NCBI GenBank assembly: GCA_030699825.1
Contig: JAUYKV010000060.1
Span: 1 to 57,201 of the forward strand
Direction: 5' to 3'
DNA: 57,201 nt
Source: Pseudomonas sp.
GTDB lineage: Bacteria > Pseudomonadota > Gammaproteobacteria > Pseudomonadales > Pseudomonadaceae
In this document: positions 44,376 through 52,845 of the stretch, piece after piece
Layout: the number at the start of each line of letters is the position of its first letter
Numbering within the stretch: position 1 is the stretch's first letter
Translations under genes and position numbers: made by a program
Notes under the pieces: generated by a model
What the model was told of the DNA's origin: nothing
Databases searched by the model: none
Seen by the model: only the letters and a program-made list of their open reading frames with translations

Positions 44376-45055
44376 AAGCGCTGCTACATCTACTGCGCAC
44401 GCACTGGCAACTGGCGCTACTGGCGCTGATCGTGCTGCTGCTCCTACCGGCCGTGGTGGCCGCACTGATGGCTGCCGAGGATGAACCGCCGGATGTTCCA
44501 CTGATACCCGCCGAGGAAACCAACGAGCCCGCCAGCGAAATCCCGGCACCGCCGGCCGCCGAGCTCGCCACCGAGCCTCCGCCAGCGCCGCTGGGCGAGC
44601 CAGAGTCCTTCGACGAGTACCGGGAGATGATCGAGCGCCCCCTGTTCAGCAGCACGCGGCGACCGCCGGTACTCAGGGACGAGCCGCTGGCCAACCTCGA
44701 TGCCCAGCAGCTGCGCGAGACCTGGCGCCTGAGCGGTATCGCCATGCAGCAAGGGCGCCAGCTGGCCAGTTTCAGCGAGCGCCAGGGCGAGCAGCGCCTG
44801 TTGCTGGAGCAGGGCATGGTGCTGACAGACGAATGGCTACTGGAGTTCATCGGCAGCGACCATGTGCGGCTCAGCAATGGCGAGAGCGAGGTGCAGATGC
44901 CGCTGCGCGAGCCGGTCGTCGCCGCGGAGGCGGATGCCGCTGCGGCTGACAAGAAGCAGAAGCAGAAAAAGCAGAAAAAGCCGGCTGTCCCCAAGGACAA
45001 GACAATCCCCCCAGCGGACACCCCGGCACCTGCCAAGCCGGCCCAGCAGGGCTAA
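44372..45055 (+). CDS. gspN: Type II secretion protein GspN/XpsN (GspC-like HR domain)
   Basis: A 227-residue bitopic protein: membrane segment LALLALIVLLLLPAVVAALM, a Pro/Glu-rich linker (about residues 35-75), then RPLFSSTRRPP and an HR-like domain (WRLSGIAMQQGRQLASF ... LEFIGSDHVRLSNGESE). That layout matches GspC/XpsN, which connects the inner-membrane platform to the secretin. The C-terminus is an unusual Lys/Gln-rich tail (KKQKQKKQKKPAVPKDK). No other gspC candidate is present, so this gene probably fills that role. Confidence 0.8.
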   Translation: MKALLHLLRTHWQLALLALIVLLLLPAVVAALMAAEDEPPDVPLIPAEETNEPASEIPAPPAAELATEPPPAPLGEPESFDEYREMIERPLFSSTRRPPVLRDEPLANLDAQQLRETWRLSGIAMQQGRQLASFSERQGEQRLLLEQGMVLTDEWLLEFIGSDHVRLSNGESEVQMPLREPVVAAEADAAAADKKQKQKKQKKPAVPKDKTIPPADTPAPAKPAQQG

Positions 45056-45067
45056 AGGAGAATGCAG

Positions 45068-47263
45068 ATGAAGATGCTCAGGATCGTGGCTCGTCCATTC
45101 CAGCTCTGCAGCTATCTGCTGCTGGCGGCTTGCGCGGCCATTCCGGGAGGCGATCGGGCCACCTTCGACAACCCCTGGAGCAAAAAGGTTGAGCAGGCCG
45201 AGGCGCCGGCACCCAGCAGCGTGCGTCAGCCGCGTCCGGAGGGGCAGCCCCTGCGGCGCGAAGCGGTGAGTGCGCCCTCCGTCGCCGCCACCGGTCCGCG
45301 CGCCGAGATCTACCGCGGCTCCGGCAGCATGGTCGACCTCGGCACCGCCCCTCGCCAGCCGGTGGACGAGGAGGGCGAGATCACCCTCAACTTCCAGCAG
45401 ATGGAGGTCGCCGAGGTGGTCAAGATCATCCTCGGCGAGATCCTCGGCCTGAACTATGTGCTGGATCCCAACGTCAGCGGCACGGTCAGCCTGCAGACCA
45501 GCCGGCCGCTGACCCGCGACTCCCTGCTGCCGACCCTCGAGGCCTTGCTGCAGGTCAACGGCGCGGTGCTGGTCAAATCGCAGAATTTCTACGAAGTGGT
45601 GCCCATCGAGTCCGCGCCATCGAGCGCCCTGGTGCCCCGGCTGAGTCCGCTGGAGGCGCGCGGTTACCAACTGCTGGTCATCCCCTTGCGCTACATTTCG
45701 GCTGGCGAGCTGCAGAAGATTCTCGAACCGCTCAAGCCGGTCAAGGGCCTGATGCGGGTCGACGAGACGCGCAACCTGCTGCTGGTTGCCGGCACCCGGG
45801 AGGAGCTCAACAACATCCGCGAGACGGTTCGGGTGTTCGATGTCGATCAGTTGCGCGGCATGTCCGTCGGCCTGTTCCGCATGCAGGCGGTGGAGGCGCA
45901 GGTGATGCTCAAGGAGCTGGAGGCGATCTTCGGCGACTCGGCGGGCGGGCCATTGGCTGGCATGGTGCGCTTCCTGCCGATCGAGCGGCTCAACGCCCTG
46001 CTGGTGATCACCCCCCAGGCCAAGTACCTGGAGGATGCCCGGGCCTGGGTCGAACGCCTCGACCGTGCCGAGGGCGGCCAGGGCGTGAGCATGCACGTCT
46101 ATCATGTGCAGCACGGCAAGGCCGAAATCATCGCGGATATCCTCACCCAGCTGTTCGAGGGGCGCAGCGACACCCAGGACGACCAGCAGGGCCGCCGCCC
46201 GCGCCGCAGCGAGCCGCCCGCGCCGACCTCCGCGGCGGCTGATGGCGAGACCGAAGTCGAGGTCAGCCGCGGGCCTGTGCTGATCGGTCCGGACGGCCAG
46301 GGCGCGAGCCTGGAAGTGGGCGAAGTCAGCATCATCGCCGACGACGAGACCAACACCCTGCTGGTGATGGCCACGCCCAGCGATTACAAGAGGGTTCTGC
46401 AGGCGATCCAGCGCCTCGATGTGCTGTCGCTGCAGGTGCTGGTGGAAGCCACCATCGTCGAGGTCGCCCTGGAGGACGAGCTGCGCTATGGCCTGCAGTG
46501 GTTTTTCAAGAGTTCGGCGGGTGGCAAGAACGTCCGCGGCACCCTGGGGCGCTTTCCCCTGACAACCCCGGGCGATCTGAGCCCCACCGGCGGGCTGAGC
46601 GTGTTCGATGCAGCCGGTGCGCGGGTGCTGCTCGATCTGCTGGCTACCGACTCGAAGATCAACGTGATCTCCTCGCCGACCCTGATGGTGCTGGACAACC
46701 GTGCCGCGACCATCCGGGTCGGCGATCGGGTGCCGATCCGCACCTCGGAAACCACCGATACCGGCGGGGCGGTCACCGACCCCGATACCGGTGTCTCCGC
46801 GCTGCTCACCAGCACCATCCAGTACCAGGACACGGGGGTGTTGCTGGAGGTGAAACCGCGGATCAACGCCGGCGGCATGATTTCTCTGGAGATCACCCAG
46901 GAAGTCAACGACGTCAAACCGACCACCACCTCCGGCATCGACTCGCCGACCATCACCCAGCGCCGGATCAATACCAACGTGGCGGTGCAGAGTGGCGAAA
47001 CCCTGGTCCTCGGCGGGCTGATCCTGGAAAACAACAGCCGTACCAACGAGGGTCTGCCCTACCTGCGCAACATCCCCATACTAGGCTGGGCCTTCGGCAG
47101 CCAGGGCAAGCAACTCCGGCGTACCGAACTGGTGGTGCTGATCACCCCGACGGCGGTGGCGAGTGTCAATGAAGCCAACGACGTCACCCAGGAATACCGC
47201 AACAAACTCAAGGGCGTAACCTTGCCGCAGGATGCCTGGCAGGCTCAGGGGCGTCAGTTCTAG
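45068..47263 (+). CDS. gspD: Secretin GspD with lipoprotein signal
   Basis: The 731-residue outer-membrane channel of the system. N0-N3 domains occupy about the first 420 residues (LNFQQMEVAEVVKIILGEIL, then N1-N3 repeats with VVPIESAPSS and YHVQHGKAEIIADIL), followed by the secretin core (VLLEVKPRINAGGMISLEI, VQSGETLVLGGLI) and ending VVLITPTAVASV. The N-terminus carries a lipobox (SYLLLAAC), as in the self-piloting secretins HxcQ and XpsD (known). AAAGGAG is 7 bases before ATG 45068, while the ATG at 45062 is too close to it. It is the last gene of the cluster. Confidence 0.93.
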   Translation: MKMLRIVARPFQLCSYLLLAACAAIPGGDRATFDNPWSKKVEQAEAPAPSSVRQPRPEGQPLRREAVSAPSVAATGPRAEIYRGSGSMVDLGTAPRQPVDEEGEITLNFQQMEVAEVVKIILGEILGLNYVLDPNVSGTVSLQTSRPLTRDSLLPTLEALLQVNGAVLVKSQNFYEVVPIESAPSSALVPRLSPLEARGYQLLVIPLRYISAGELQKILEPLKPVKGLMRVDETRNLLLVAGTREELNNIRETVRVFDVDQLRGMSVGLFRMQAVEAQVMLKELEAIFGDSAGGPLAGMVRFLPIERLNALLVITPQAKYLEDARAWVERLDRAEGGQGVSMHVYHVQHGKAEIIADILTQLFEGRSDTQDDQQGRRPRRSEPPAPTSAAADGETEVEVSRGPVLIGPDGQGASLEVGEVSIIADDETNTLLVMATPSDYKRVLQAIQRLDVLSLQVLVEATIVEVALEDELRYGLQWFFKSSAGGKNVRGTLGRFPLTTPGDLSPTGGLSVFDAAGARVLLDLLATDSKINVISSPTLMVLDNRAATIRVGDRVPIRTSETTDTGGAVTDPDTGVSALLTSTIQYQDTGVLLEVKPRINAGGMISLEITQEVNDVKPTTTSGIDSPTITQRRINTNVAVQSGETLVLGGLILENNSRTNEGLPYLRNIPILGWAFGSQGKQLRRTELVVLITPTAVASVNEANDVTQEYRNKLKGVTLPQDAWQAQGRQF

Positions 47264-47301
47264 CCGCCAGTGAAGCCATTGCCTTGGGCTTGGTAGCCTG
47301 G

Positions 47302-47364
47302 ATAAGCCCAGGCGCAATCCGGGACACATTCTCCCGGATTACGCTGGCGCTTATCCAGGCCAGG
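47302..47364. repeat. Palindrome after gspD, possible transcript end
   Basis: TGGATAAGCCCAGGCGCAAT and TTACGCTGGCGCTTATCCA are inverted arms around CCGGGACACATTCTCCCGG. It resembles the element at 10390-10443. Its place 39 bases after the gspD stop suggests it ends or stabilises the secretion operon message, though no T-run follows. Confidence 0.6.
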
Positions 47365-47413
47365 GTCTGGATGCGATGGGTAATGTGCGGTCAGCCAGTA
47401 CCACTCAGAGGGT

Positions 47414-47593
47414 GTGAAAATTCGAGCGCAACGCCGCAGGCAGTTTATCGCTGTGGCAGCAATCCTGGCGGGTTGTCGCTGCGCTCCGAAGCCACCGATT
47501 TCTATCCCCCCGACGTTGGCTATCACCCGTGTTCGGCGCCTGTCTCGCCGGCTGTACAGCCGTAATTGTCCGAAAAAGCAGCCAAGTCACTGA
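47414..47593 (+). CDS. Possible 59-residue lipoprotein-like small ORF
   Basis: A GTG-initiated frame reads VKIRAQRRRQFIAVAAIL then AGCRCAPKPPISIPPT, with a basic start, hydrophobic core and lipobox-like I-L-A-G-C, and a very basic tail to the TGA at 47591. AGAGGG lies close before the GTG, closer than usual. It sits in the 718-base gap between gspD and the 773-residue gene. It could equally be the start of a decayed gene or chance. The remainder of the gap is A/T-rich leader sequence, described separately. Confidence 0.25.
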   Translation: MKIRAQRRRQFIAVAAILAGCRCAPKPPISIPPTLAITRVRRLSRRLYSRNCPKKQPSH

Positions 47594-47740
47594 AATCAAT
47601 AGAGTTCTGCATCGCTACCCGGCACATGCTGTCAGTCTGCCTTAACAATCCCCTCTGCAATCGTCTCTCCGGCGCATCATCAGTACCAGGTCTCGCTCTT
47701 TTTTGTTAGAAAATATCATATTAAACATATAGTTATAAAC

Positions 47741-47789
47741 TTGGCATGGGAATTGAGTGCTTAAGCGGCGAGGAGAGTCGGCTGTCCTC
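47741..47789 (+). promoter_or_regulatory. Shared promoter/leader block before the 773-residue gene
   Basis: TTGGCATGGGAATTGAGTGC then TTA (47741-47763), followed by a GAGGA/TCCTC hairpin (47770-47789), aligns almost gap-free with 53350-53398 before the paralogous gene. TGGCAT-N5-TTGA is spaced like a sigma-54 -24/-12 promoter, but the -12 reads GA instead of GC. An A/T-rich stretch lies just upstream. The untranslated leader would be about 200 bases. Confidence 0.5.
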
Positions 47790-47981
47790 CGGAGAGGGAT
47801 TTCGATGGCATCGTGTGGCTGTAATTAAAATTATCGAAGTCCGCTAGCACCCTGCACAAAGGCACAGCGTCCCAGTCGGCTCGAGGGCAAGCCCCGGCGC
47901 CGGCGTTATTCCATGCGCTATGGCTGGGCGTCTGAACACCGCATCTCGTCGACACTCGAGCGGCGGTGAAGGAGCAGACAG

Positions 47982-50303
47982 ATGAACACGAAACACTTGA
48001 TGAAGAAGCTGCCGAGTTGTCTACTCGGGGCGATCTTAGCGGCTGGCATCGCCAGTACGACCATGGTCAACGCCGTCGACGGCAACCCGCCCGGATTGTT
48101 CGAACTGGAGGGTAATGTTACCGATGAGGCCTTCGACGAAACTTTGCCCTATACAGCTGGTGATGACTGGGAGTCGCTATTTGACGGCAGCAATAACGGT
48201 TCACCGCTAGCCACGACGGAGGATGAAGACTCCGATAGTTCTACCTTCGGAACGCTTATCGTGTCCGACGCCGCCCCGAAATCAATCTTTACTCAGGGTG
48301 GATCCAAGGACGTCAGCGATGTCAGCGCCTGGAAACATACCGATGGCTCAGTACCGGACAAGGACAACATCACCCATGCCTATGCGGCGGCTTATATCAA
48401 CCCTAGTGATATTGCCGGAACGATGCATAAAGCGGGCGATATGATGATTTATTTCGGCTTGGATCGCTTCGCCAATAATGGCGATGCCTTTGCTGGTTTC
48501 TGGTTCTTCCAGAATGAGGTCAAGGCGGGCCCCAATGGCACTTTCGTCGACAGTGCGGGTAATCCAGCTGTTCACGTAGCCATGCAGGATGACCCGGATT
48601 CGGATGATCCGACCAAGTTCCTGCCAGGCGATATGTTCGTCAACGTCGAGTATCCGCAGGCCAGCGGTGCTGTTCCTATCATCAGGGTCTACCAGTGGGA
48701 CCCGCTTGACGCCGATGGAGACGGCAACGCTGATCCTGATGAGAAAGGTGGAAAGTTCAGCCCGCTGGATCTTGTGATTAAGTCATCGGATGCCGAATGC
48801 GATCAGGCCGGCAACAAGCTGGCGTGTGCCATCTCCAACTTGGTGGCGTTGAATGAGCCAAGCTGGGGTTACACACCAAAGTCCGGTACCGGCCTGCCCT
48901 TTGAGAGCTTCTTCGAGGGAGGAATCAACGTCACCCAGTTGCTGGGTAGTACCCCCTGCTTTGCCTCTTTCCTGGCCGAAACCCGTTCCTCCGCCTCGCA
49001 GACCGCACAGCTCAAGGATTTTGTGCTAGCCAGTTTCCCAGTCTGCGGGATCGATGTAGAGAAGGAGTGCTCAGCTGCTCTGCTGACAACCGAAGAAGGT
49101 GGTACCGATGTCAAGGTCAGCTTCTTTGGCACAGTGGAGAACGATGGGGCTGGTTCCTATACCGCCTACCTGAAAGACAGTTTGGCTGATGCAGAGATCA
49201 CCGACGTTTGCCTCTATGTAGAAGAGGAAATAGGTGGTGAGATGGTCGTGGTGCCCTGTGGTGAGAATGGGGCAACGAGTGTTACGCCGACCCTGCAAGC
49301 TGATGGGAGCGCGTTTTTCCCACTGGCGGGCAATGAAAAGTTGCGTTTCGAGGGGGAATATATAGTCGATGGTTTGCCAAGTGTACTTACGCTCAGTGAC
49401 ACAGTGACAGCCTTGGCATTCGCTGACGCTGATGATGTCCCGGCTCCGGGTGAAGCCGAGCAGGAGGGCTATGTGGACTTGAGCCTCGTCGATGATGCCG
49501 ATACGGCAGAGTGTGCATACGCGGTCAACCCTGAGTTGATGGTGACCAAGCAATGCACGGTAGCCTTTATCGGTGGCAGCTCCGCCTCACTGACGATCGA
49601 GGGCACCGTGAAAAACGACGGTGATGTGCCGATAAGCAACCTGCGCGTCTGGGACACTGACTTTGCAGATGATCTGGTGCTGAAGGTGGGCGGAGTTGTT
49701 GTGACGAGTCTCGAGCCCGGCGAGACAGGCACGTACAAGCTGGAAGTGCCCAACGTGCCCTATGACAGTGAACTCCTAGGCAAAACAGTGGACGATCTTG
49801 GCGGCGGGTTGTTCAAAGTGACCCTGACGCACAGTGACACCGTAAACGCCGAGGGTGTCGTGTTGGCTAGTGATGGAACGCAATTGGACACTACGGATAG
49901 TTCCGGCACCAGCTTGGAGTGCAGTGACGACTTTACCCGTGGCATCAAAGTCGAGAAGGTTTGCAATGATGTCGTCCTGGAGCCCAATGGAGATGGCCGT
50001 TTGGTCGTCAAGGTGAAGGTCACTGCAACAGTGACCAACATCGGCGAGGAGGACCTGAGTGGAATCGTCCTGAGCGACGATCCGGCAGTGGCATTCGTCG
50101 GTGCTCCGACTGAACTGGCGGCTGGGGCTGATCCGGTCCCGGTCGAAGGGACCTACTATCCAGAGTCGGAAGCAGTCCTGACCGACCTTACCTCGCTGAC
50201 CTTCCCCGACACGGCGAGTGTGACCGCCAATGGGGTATTTAGTAGCGCAGCAATGTCGGATGATTCCGAGGAGGTCAATTGCGCCCTGTGTCCGACTGAG
50301 TAA
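47982..50303 (+). CDS. Exported Ig-like repeat protein, paralogue A (773 residues)
   Basis: A signal peptide (MNTKHLMKKLPSCLLGAILA) is cut near VNA, giving VDGNPPGLFELEGN. The N-terminal domain (to about residue 350) has GGSKDVSDVSAW, DKDNITHAYAAAY and FGLDRFANNGDAFAGFWFF blocks and an acidic Asp-rich loop (DADGDGNADPDEK) that could bind calcium. Three Cys-containing Ig/DUF11-like repeats start at residues 357, 519 and 655 (DVEKEC, MVTKQC, KVEKVC) and end near the C-terminus at NCALCPTE. There is no membrane anchor or cell-wall signal. TGAAGGAG precedes the ATG. The gene is visibly richer in A/T than the secretion genes. Function unknown; a type II cargo is plausible. Confidence 0.8.
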   Translation: MNTKHLMKKLPSCLLGAILAAGIASTTMVNAVDGNPPGLFELEGNVTDEAFDETLPYTAGDDWESLFDGSNNGSPLATTEDEDSDSSTFGTLIVSDAAPKSIFTQGGSKDVSDVSAWKHTDGSVPDKDNITHAYAAAYINPSDIAGTMHKAGDMMIYFGLDRFANNGDAFAGFWFFQNEVKAGPNGTFVDSAGNPAVHVAMQDDPDSDDPTKFLPGDMFVNVEYPQASGAVPIIRVYQWDPLDADGDGNADPDEKGGKFSPLDLVIKSSDAECDQAGNKLACAISNLVALNEPSWGYTPKSGTGLPFESFFEGGINVTQLLGSTPCFASFLAETRSSASQTAQLKDFVLASFPVCGIDVEKECSAALLTTEEGGTDVKVSFFGTVENDGAGSYTAYLKDSLADAEITDVCLYVEEEIGGEMVVVPCGENGATSVTPTLQADGSAFFPLAGNEKLRFEGEYIVDGLPSVLTLSDTVTALAFADADDVPAPGEAEQEGYVDLSLVDDADTAECAYAVNPELMVTKQCTVAFIGGSSASLTIEGTVKNDGDVPISNLRVWDTDFADDLVLKVGGVVVTSLEPGETGTYKLEVPNVPYDSELLGKTVDDLGGGLFKVTLTHSDTVNAEGVVLASDGTQLDTTDSSGTSLECSDDFTRGIKVEKVCNDVVLEPNGDGRLVVKVKVTATVTNIGEEDLSGIVLSDDPAVAFVGAPTELAAGADPVPVEGTYYPESEAVLTDLTSLTFPDTASVTANGVFSSAAMSDDSEEVNCALCPTE

Positions 50304-50351
50304 GTCGATTAATGCGCGACGGTACGTAGTCGAGCATTGCCGTCACAAGAC

Positions 50352-50390
50352 AAGGCGATGGGGATCGATTCCCATCGCCTTTGATTTTCA
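50352..50390 (+). terminator. Terminator after paralogue A
   Basis: AAGGCGATGGG and CCCATCGCCTT form an 11-bp stem with an 8-base loop followed by TGATTTTC. It lies between the convergent 773-residue gene and the protease gene. The plus-strand T-rich tail makes it a better terminator for the plus strand. Confidence 0.75.
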
Positions 50391-50410
50391 GCGTCTTTAG
50401 TTGTTCTCGC

Positions 50411-52702
50411 TTACCGCTTGCCTTTGCTACCGCCGTTACCTCCGCCGCCAGTGCTGCCATCGCCAGCTTCCTGCAGGGCGATGGTGACTGTGGCGCTGGC
50501 GGTGCTCTGGCCGTCGCTGATGCTGTAGCCGAACTGGTCGCCGGTCTTGAAGCTCTTGGCCGGGGTGTAGGTCAGGGTGCCGTTGCCGTTCAACTTGACC
50601 GAGCCCTTGGCGCCCTGGCTGAAGGCGACGATGTTCAGGGCATCGCCGTCGGCATCGCTATCGTTGGCCAGCACGGCGATGGTAATGGGGGCGATGCTGC
50701 TCAGGCTGACCGGATCGTCCACTGCCACGGGCGCGCTGTTGCTGGCGCCGGCCTCGACCACATAGGTCAGGGTTGCGGAGCTGGTCGGTGCCTGGCTGGT
50801 GCTGACGCTGAGGTCGTAGTAGGCGGCCGCCGCGCTGCCGGACGAGGTCACGCTGAGGCTGGTGCTGGCCGACTGGCCCGGCGCCAGGCTCAGGCTGGCG
50901 CTGGCGAACTGGCTGCTCCAGCCGCTTGGCTGGCTGTTCTGCAGGTTGAAGCTGCGGCTGCTGCAGGCGCCGCTGTCGTTGTTGCTAAGGGTCACCTGGT
51001 AGCTCAGGCTTTGCCCGGCCTGGCCCCACTGCGTGGCGGGAGCGCCAATCTGCACGTTTGGAGCATTCTGGGTGCAGGTGCTGCCGCCGCTGCCGCTGAA
51101 CTGCACGTCGACCTGGGCCTTCTGCGTATCCACCCAGGTGGTGGTCAGGGTAAGGCCGGCACTGCCGTCGCTGAACGAGCGGCCCTGTTCCAAGGCGGGA
51201 TCCATCCAGTCACTAGAGGCTCCGCCGCTGCCCGGGGTCATATCCAGTAGGTCACTGTAGGAGCTATTGCCTGCACGACGCACCACCACACCGTTAGTGA
51301 TGTTGGCGACATTGACCGAGTTGCCGTCGAGCAGTTCGGCCTCGAAGCCGATCGGCTGATGGAAGTCAACGTAGTACCAGTTAGTCGGGTCGTCGGGCTT
51401 GGCCACCTTGAGTACGCGCGCGCCCGTACCACTCAGGTCGGCGTAGGGCAGCAGATCGAAGCGACCTGAACTGTCGACGCTAAGAACCTCGCTGGCTTTC
51501 AACCAGCCGAGACGTTCCTTGTGGAAGGGGTTGTAGTGGCCGTTGCCACCATTGCTTTTGCCTAGCACATCGAGGCTATCGCCATAGACGATGCTCGAGC
51601 AATTGCTGCCAAGGGCGCTGGCGCCGCACTCCAGGGCGTGGGCATGGTCAAGGCCGAGGTTGTGACCGAATTCGTGGGCCAGGGTATGTAGGTCAAAGGC
51701 GCCGTTTATGTACGTAGTGGTCGGCTTGCCACCCACCGTACCGGAGCCCGCAAAGCCGCAGGCGTTCTTCGGGAAGATATAAATAAAGCGATCATGCGCG
51801 CTCAGTGCGACCCCGTCCTGAGCAGCAGCAGATTGTGCTTGGTAGCGCAGATTGTTCAGGTCACACGTTGTGCTGCTCTGGGCAATGGTGTACCAGCCGG
51901 CCACCTCGCCGCTGAGCCAGCTACGCCCGGCGGAATTTTCGCGGATATAGGCATCCAGGGTGTCGAACATGCCCCTGGCCTCGGTCGGCGTCCAGGGCTG
52001 CTCCGGCTTGTCGCTGAAGTTGACCAGGATCATCAGGGTCTTCTGCTCGCCCAGGCTGTACTCAACCGCCGGAACCAGGCTGCCGTTCAGGGTGGTATTG
52101 GTGCTATCGGCATCCAGCCAGACCACATTGCTGTCGCCGTCTTCCAGCGCCAGCACACCGTCGCGCCCGGCCTGGGCCTGGCCGAACAGCACGCCGTCGA
52201 GGCGCACCTGCTTGCTGTTGCCATGGCGCGGTGCGTCCTTGGCGAAGCTCAGCTCGAAGCGCTCGCCGAAGGGCGTTTCGAGGAAGTGACGCAGGCGGTT
52301 GCTGCCGTCGGCAAAGTCTTCGTAGCGCACCTCCAGGGTGCCCTCCACTTGCAGTGGGCGTTCCAGGCTGCCCAGCAGTTGCCGGGCCAGCTTGTTCTGC
52401 TGGGCCTCGGGCAGGCTGGCGCGCAGGGCGGAGGCAGGGTCGCGCTCGGCCAGCTCCGTCAGCAGTTGCTGGCGCTGCGCGGCCTGTTGCTCGAGCTGCT
52501 GCAGCAGGCGCGGCCGTTCGGCGCTGCCGGCCTGGTCGAGGCGCTGTTGCAGCTTGAGCAGTTGCTCGGTCAGAACGGCGGCCTGCTGACGGTCGACGGC
52601 CTGTTCGCTGGCGGCGCTGACAGTCATGGGCGCGGTCAGGCTGGCGAGCAGGATGACAAGGGGCAGGGCGAAACGGGACAGGCGTGGGTAACGGCGAATC
52701 AT
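50411..52702 (-). CDS. Secreted metzincin protease with NEW3 and cadherin-like domains
   Basis: A 763-residue exported zinc protease. A signal peptide (cut near VSA) is followed by a helical Gln-rich prodomain (35-110). The catalytic domain carries the metzincin motif H343-EFG-H347-NLGLD-H353 and resembles gametolysin-like M11 (or M6) peptidases. The expected Met-turn reads YGDSLDVLG, with Leu where Met is normal. Next come a NEW3-like domain (about 560-655), a cadherin/Ig-like domain with VLANDSDADGDALNI (about 660-745) and a Gly-rich basic tail ending GGGGNGGSKGKR. GAGG precedes the ATG. A c-di-GMP riboswitch lies in its leader. A type II secretion cargo is likely by context (inference). 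Confidence 0.88.
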   Translation of the reverse strand: MIRRYPRLSRFALPLVILLASLTAPMTVSAASEQAVDRQQAAVLTEQLLKLQQRLDQAGSAERPRLLQQLEQQAAQRQQLLTELAERDPASALRASLPEAQQNKLARQLLGSLERPLQVEGTLEVRYEDFADGSNRLRHFLETPFGERFELSFAKDAPRHGNSKQVRLDGVLFGQAQAGRDGVLALEDGDSNVVWLDADSTNTTLNGSLVPAVEYSLGEQKTLMILVNFSDKPEQPWTPTEARGMFDTLDAYIRENSAGRSWLSGEVAGWYTIAQSSTTCDLNNLRYQAQSAAAQDGVALSAHDRFIYIFPKNACGFAGSGTVGGKPTTTYINGAFDLHTLAHEFGHNLGLDHAHALECGASALGSNCSSIVYGDSLDVLGKSNGGNGHYNPFHKERLGWLKASEVLSVDSSGRFDLLPYADLSGTGARVLKVAKPDDPTNWYYVDFHQPIGFEAELLDGNSVNVANITNGVVVRRAGNSSYSDLLDMTPGSGGASSDWMDPALEQGRSFSDGSAGLTLTTTWVDTQKAQVDVQFSGSGGSTCTQNAPNVQIGAPATQWGQAGQSLSYQVTLSNNDSGACSSRSFNLQNSQPSGWSSQFASASLSLAPGQSASTSLSVTSSGSAAAAYYDLSVSTSQAPTSSATLTYVVEAGASNSAPVAVDDPVSLSSIAPITIAVLANDSDADGDALNIVAFSQGAKGSVKLNGNGTLTYTPAKSFKTGDQFGYSISDGQSTASATVTIALQEAGDGSTGGGGNGGSKGKR

Positions 52703-52767
52703 GAGAATCCTCGCTTGGGTAACAGCAAAAGATCCTCTTCACGGCACATCCGTGCGTGACGAAGCCC

Positions 52768-52845
52768 TCCTTCGGCAGTTCGGCGACCCCGTTTGGGGCC
52801 CGTGACTTTGCGTCGCCCGATTACTCGGGTTTTGCCTTTATCGGG
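52768..52845 (-). promoter_or_regulatory. Cyclic-di-GMP-I (GEMM-I) riboswitch upstream of the protease
   Basis: The minus strand reads GGCAAAACC, then a CCCGA-GTAA-TCGGG stem with GNRA loop, then the conserved GACGCAAAG, then TCACGGG with a GGCCCC-AAA-CGGGG arm, then GTCGCCGAA and CTGCCGAA closing the first helix (GGCA with TGCC). Order and key bases match the GEMM-I aptamer (as in Vibrio Vc2). It ends about 65 bases before the protease ATG. Between them are CGAAG/CTTCG and CACGG/CCGTG hairpins but no clear T-run, so the output could be translational. On/off direction cannot be read. Confidence 0.85.

Noticed and set aside
50381..51250. 289-codon plus-strand frame opposite the protease C-terminus
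   Set aside because: Alanine/glycine-rich shadow of the NEW3 and Ig-like domains; the minus-strand frame is continuous from signal peptide to stop.
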